Part shown: positions 61,906 through 64,000 of the stretch, piece by piece
How positions within the stretch are numbered: the stretch's first letter is position 1
Layout: every line of letters starts with the position of its first letter
From: Tritrichomonas musculus
Lineage: Eukaryota; Parabasalia; Tritrichomonadida; Tritrichomonadidae
Assembly (NCBI GenBank): GCA_039105265.1
Contig: JAPFFF010000027.1
Span: 1,426,001 to 1,490,000 of the forward strand
Direction of reading: 5' to 3'
Length of the DNA: 64,000 nucleotides
The notes under the pieces: generated by a model
What the model saw: the letters and a program-made list of their open reading frames with translations, nothing else
Told to the model about the DNA's origin: nothing
Database searches by the model: none
Made by a program: the position numbers and the translations under genes

Positions 61906-64000
61906 TCATGAATCTACCAAATTACTAATACTATGTTTTCTTCTATTAAACAGATATACGGACAAGCAAACAATGATGATAACTGCTGTGATAGACGCAA
62001 TAATAATGCAAGCAATGACGCCAGGATCAAGTTCTTTTTTATCTCTTGATTTTTTCACATTAGAATCTTCAGAGATCATTGTCCTATTTAAGAACAAGCC
62101 GATATGAGAAGGATAGTCAGAACCCACATAGCCTTCCTGGTTAAAAGTGATTGGATTCACTGAATAAATCATATCAGAGCAAATAACCTCAAAAGGAACA
62201 ACTTTATTCGAGTAATCAAAAGACATTTTATCGTCAACAAAAGAAATTTTGGAGATTAGTTCATCACAAGAAATATCAGTTAATGCATTAGCTATTAAAA
62301 ATGGTTGGTTAAAGAATCTTTCAAAATCATCAGAAATATTCATATGAGAAACGTTAGCAAATTCAAAAGAAAATAAATTTGTATTGATTGCATTGTCAAT
62401 AATCGATGGTTTTAGCCGAGTTTCATTGGAACAATTCCACATGATTTTTATATCATCTAAAAATGAAGGTGAATATAATAATGACGAATTGACCATGTAT
62501 ATTGAATTTGATTCTCGCCACATTCGACTGATGCCAGTATTGTCTATAATTAGCCTATCTCTAAAAACAACAATGATTCGATCAGAATGTTTGAGTGTTA
62601 CAGCACCATATATAACAGCTTCTTTATTAACTTCAAAATACATATTCGTATTTGAATCAAAACTTCTGATTTCAAAATTGTTTTGGATGTTAAAATCAGA
62701 ATTAACTGAAATAATAGATTGAAATCGGTTGCTTGTACGATTAATCACAAGGACTCGGGTGTTGAAACGATTCAAATTGTTTTTGAATTTAGTGTCATCA
62801 AAATCAACAGGAAGTATCTCATAACACATATTTAATGTTATCGTCCCTGAAACCAAAATCAAAGGATAAAAATGTACAGACTCCCAATTTTCATTATCTA
62901 TTAAATTAACTGTTATGGTTGTATCTAATGAGATTGATATTGGAAAAGGATCAGAAGTTTCTAAGCCAATGTTTAATAATCGGCTAAAAAATGATAAGGC
63001 AAAAGCATTGGATGAAGTAATTTTAAGCAAAATGTTTGGATGATGAAATCCTTTAATTTCAACTTCTTCATCATCGGGTAAGTTATTTGTCCAATATCTC
63101 CACCCAGAAGAGGTAAACGTGAAATTTTTAATAGTTGCGGTTGTTTCGAGAATAATAATATCAATTTGATCTGAAAATGGCTCAATCTTTGTTAGCTGTG
63201 AAAAGTCTTTTAATGTAACCGATTTTAGGTTTGAAACGTCAATTTCACTAAATAATTGTATAAAATCGCAGCAATTATATATTATAAGTTCGCAATTTAA
63301 AATAATGGAATCTGACCAAGTTATATTCATTCTTGTTTGAGAATTTCCAATTTGCAATCTTTCTATTTTATCCGCAGCTTCTTGGTTAATTATGATATCA
63401 ATGCTGCTTTCAACATTTGTTTTAATAATTATTATGACTGGCTGTGTTCGTTCTGATAAAATTGACAGATCAATAAGGCATTTTTCGGTTGATATGGTGA
63501 ATGTTATGGTTTTGATATATGCTTCGTATGAATTTAGCCAACTATTATCATCTTCACTTGTAATTCGTGCATCCAAAGTTTGGCTGCTTCGCTTTGTTTT
63601 ATTTACACATATGCATCCATCATGAACAATAGCTTGAAAAGCATCACCATAATCGCTTTCTATTGTAAAATCTTTGATATCAACTGTTTCAATTTTCTCA
63701 ACGCAAATAACAGGCGTTATTGTTCCAACTGATCCAGTTACATAGGGTGATATTCTGGCCTTCCCTTCAATAGTGACTGCATTGATAAGATATCTGTTCG
63801 AAAGTGATATTAAAGGATTATCAATGAAGTGTAAATTCGTTACATTGACATCTCGATTTATTAATGAAGTGACATACAGATCGCCCCGAAAATCAGCTGG
63901 ATATGATGTAATTTGGCTTGTTGATATGTTAAGAAAGCAACCCTCAGCAGGTTCCAAGTGATAAGGGATAGCTACTGAATCGCATTCAATTGATAGGTTG
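61906..64000 (-). CDS. Type I surface protein, C-terminal part (gene runs off the right edge)
   Basis: The frame is open to the window's right edge (about 698 codons), so the start and any signal peptide lie outside. The large ectodomain has alternating short beta-strand-like segments with many NxT/NxS sites (NRTSNRF, NCSNETR, NVSHMNIS), reminiscent of the beta-helix surface proteins of trichomonads. Near the end a single membrane helix (GVIACIIIASITAVIIIVCL plus SVYLF) is followed by a short basic tail, NRRKHSISNLVDS. This is the standard type I layout: outside, one helix, cytosolic tail. Function unrecognised; adhesion would be a guess. Confidence 0.85.
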   Translation of the reverse strand, partial: NLSIECDSVAIPYHLEPAEGCFLNISTSQITSYPADFRGDLYVTSLINRDVNVTNLHFIDNPLISLSNRYLINAVTIEGKARISPYVTGSVGTITPVICVEKIETVDIKDFTIESDYGDAFQAIVHDGCICVNKTKRSSQTLDARITSEDDNSWLNSYEAYIKTITFTISTEKCLIDLSILSERTQPVIIIIKTNVESSIDIIINQEAADKIERLQIGNSQTRMNITWSDSIILNCELIIYNCCDFIQLFSEIDVSNLKSVTLKDFSQLTKIEPFSDQIDIIILETTATIKNFTFTSSGWRYWTNNLPDDEEVEIKGFHHPNILLKITSSNAFALSFFSRLLNIGLETSDPFPISISLDTTITVNLIDNENWESVHFYPLILVSGTITLNMCYEILPVDFDDTKFKNNLNRFNTRVLVINRTSNRFQSIISVNSDFNIQNNFEIRSFDSNTNMYFEVNKEAVIYGAVTLKHSDRIIVVFRDRLIIDNTGISRMWRESNSIYMVNSSLLYSPSFLDDIKIMWNCSNETRLKPSIIDNAINTNLFSFEFANVSHMNISDDFERFFNQPFLIANALTDISCDELISKISFVDDKMSFDYSNKVVPFEVICSDMIYSVNPITFNQEGYVGSDYPSHIGLFLNRTMISEDSNVKKSRDKKELDPGVIACIIIASITAVIIIVCLSVYLFNRRKHSISNLVDS

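Noticed and set aside
1-64000. CRISPR array among the tandem repeats
   Set aside because: Units follow each other without unique spacers, and the genome is eukaryotic.
11401-64000. tRNA or rRNA genes in the spacers
   Set aside because: No T-arm-like GGTTCGAATCC context or recognisable rRNA segment was found by eye; a tRNAscan run would settle it.

Overview
The window looks like nuclear DNA of a parabasalid protist (trichomonad), most likely close to Tritrichomonas. Every long gene is a single uninterrupted frame, spacers are extremely A+T-rich, and 5' leaders are short with TCA(Y)TTT..TCA motifs that resemble the trichomonad initiator (Inr). The gene set combines a [FeFe]-hydrogenase maturase (HydF, hydrogenosome), an axonemal dynein heavy chain, a BspA-like leucine-rich protein and a short bacterial-type UDP-galactopyranose mutase. 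Species assignment is inference; no rRNA or tRNA gene was recognised.

Region 1 (1-11400) is an accessory, repeat-built block. It opens with a near-perfect inverted repeat (arms 1-369 and 766-1134) made of a 32-bp minisatellite. A long degenerate GTT/GTA-rich tract, a 20-bp minisatellite present in opposite orientations on two sides, a 17-bp minisatellite (about 70 units) and a 14-bp minisatellite (about 73 units) follow. Embedded in this is one intact unrecognised gene (6806-9286, 826 codons, minus strand). Two fragments resembling different parts of it lie at 1750-1938 and 4728-5013, so the block holds an undescribed gene family being interrupted by expanding satellites. A truncated DDE transposase (10754-11400) closes the block.

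Region 2 (11401-14454) is gene-free, very A+T-rich DNA containing a 1.2-kb non-autonomous transposon-like element (12950-14146) with 13-bp terminal inverted repeats and an 8-bp target duplication.

Region 3 (14455-64000) is ordinary gene-dense core genome: a Gemin2-like SMN-complex protein, alpha-SNAP, an LRR-PP2C phosphatase with a myristoylation signal, a BRWD/PHIP-like WD40 protein with an AT-hook, UDP-galactopyranose mutase, a BspA-like LRR gene with an in-frame stop, a 4448-residue outer-arm-type dynein heavy chain, ALG11, an unknown 795-residue protein, an Akt/PKB-like kinase, a kinase with HGD in place of HRD, a protein of unknown function, an HP1-like chromodomain protein, a TTC4/CNS1 co-chaperone, HydF, a small coiled-coil protein, a DPE2-like glucanotransferase homologue that seems to lack catalytic residues, a Mediator MED4-like protein, a phytol/dolichol-kinase-family membrane enzyme, an Asn-rich protein ending in a CaaX box, and the 3' part of a type I surface protein running off the right edge. 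Genes lie on both strands with short spacers and no operon logic; they serve general eukaryotic functions (snRNP assembly, vesicle fusion, N-glycan synthesis, signalling, chromatin, motility, hydrogenosomal metabolism).
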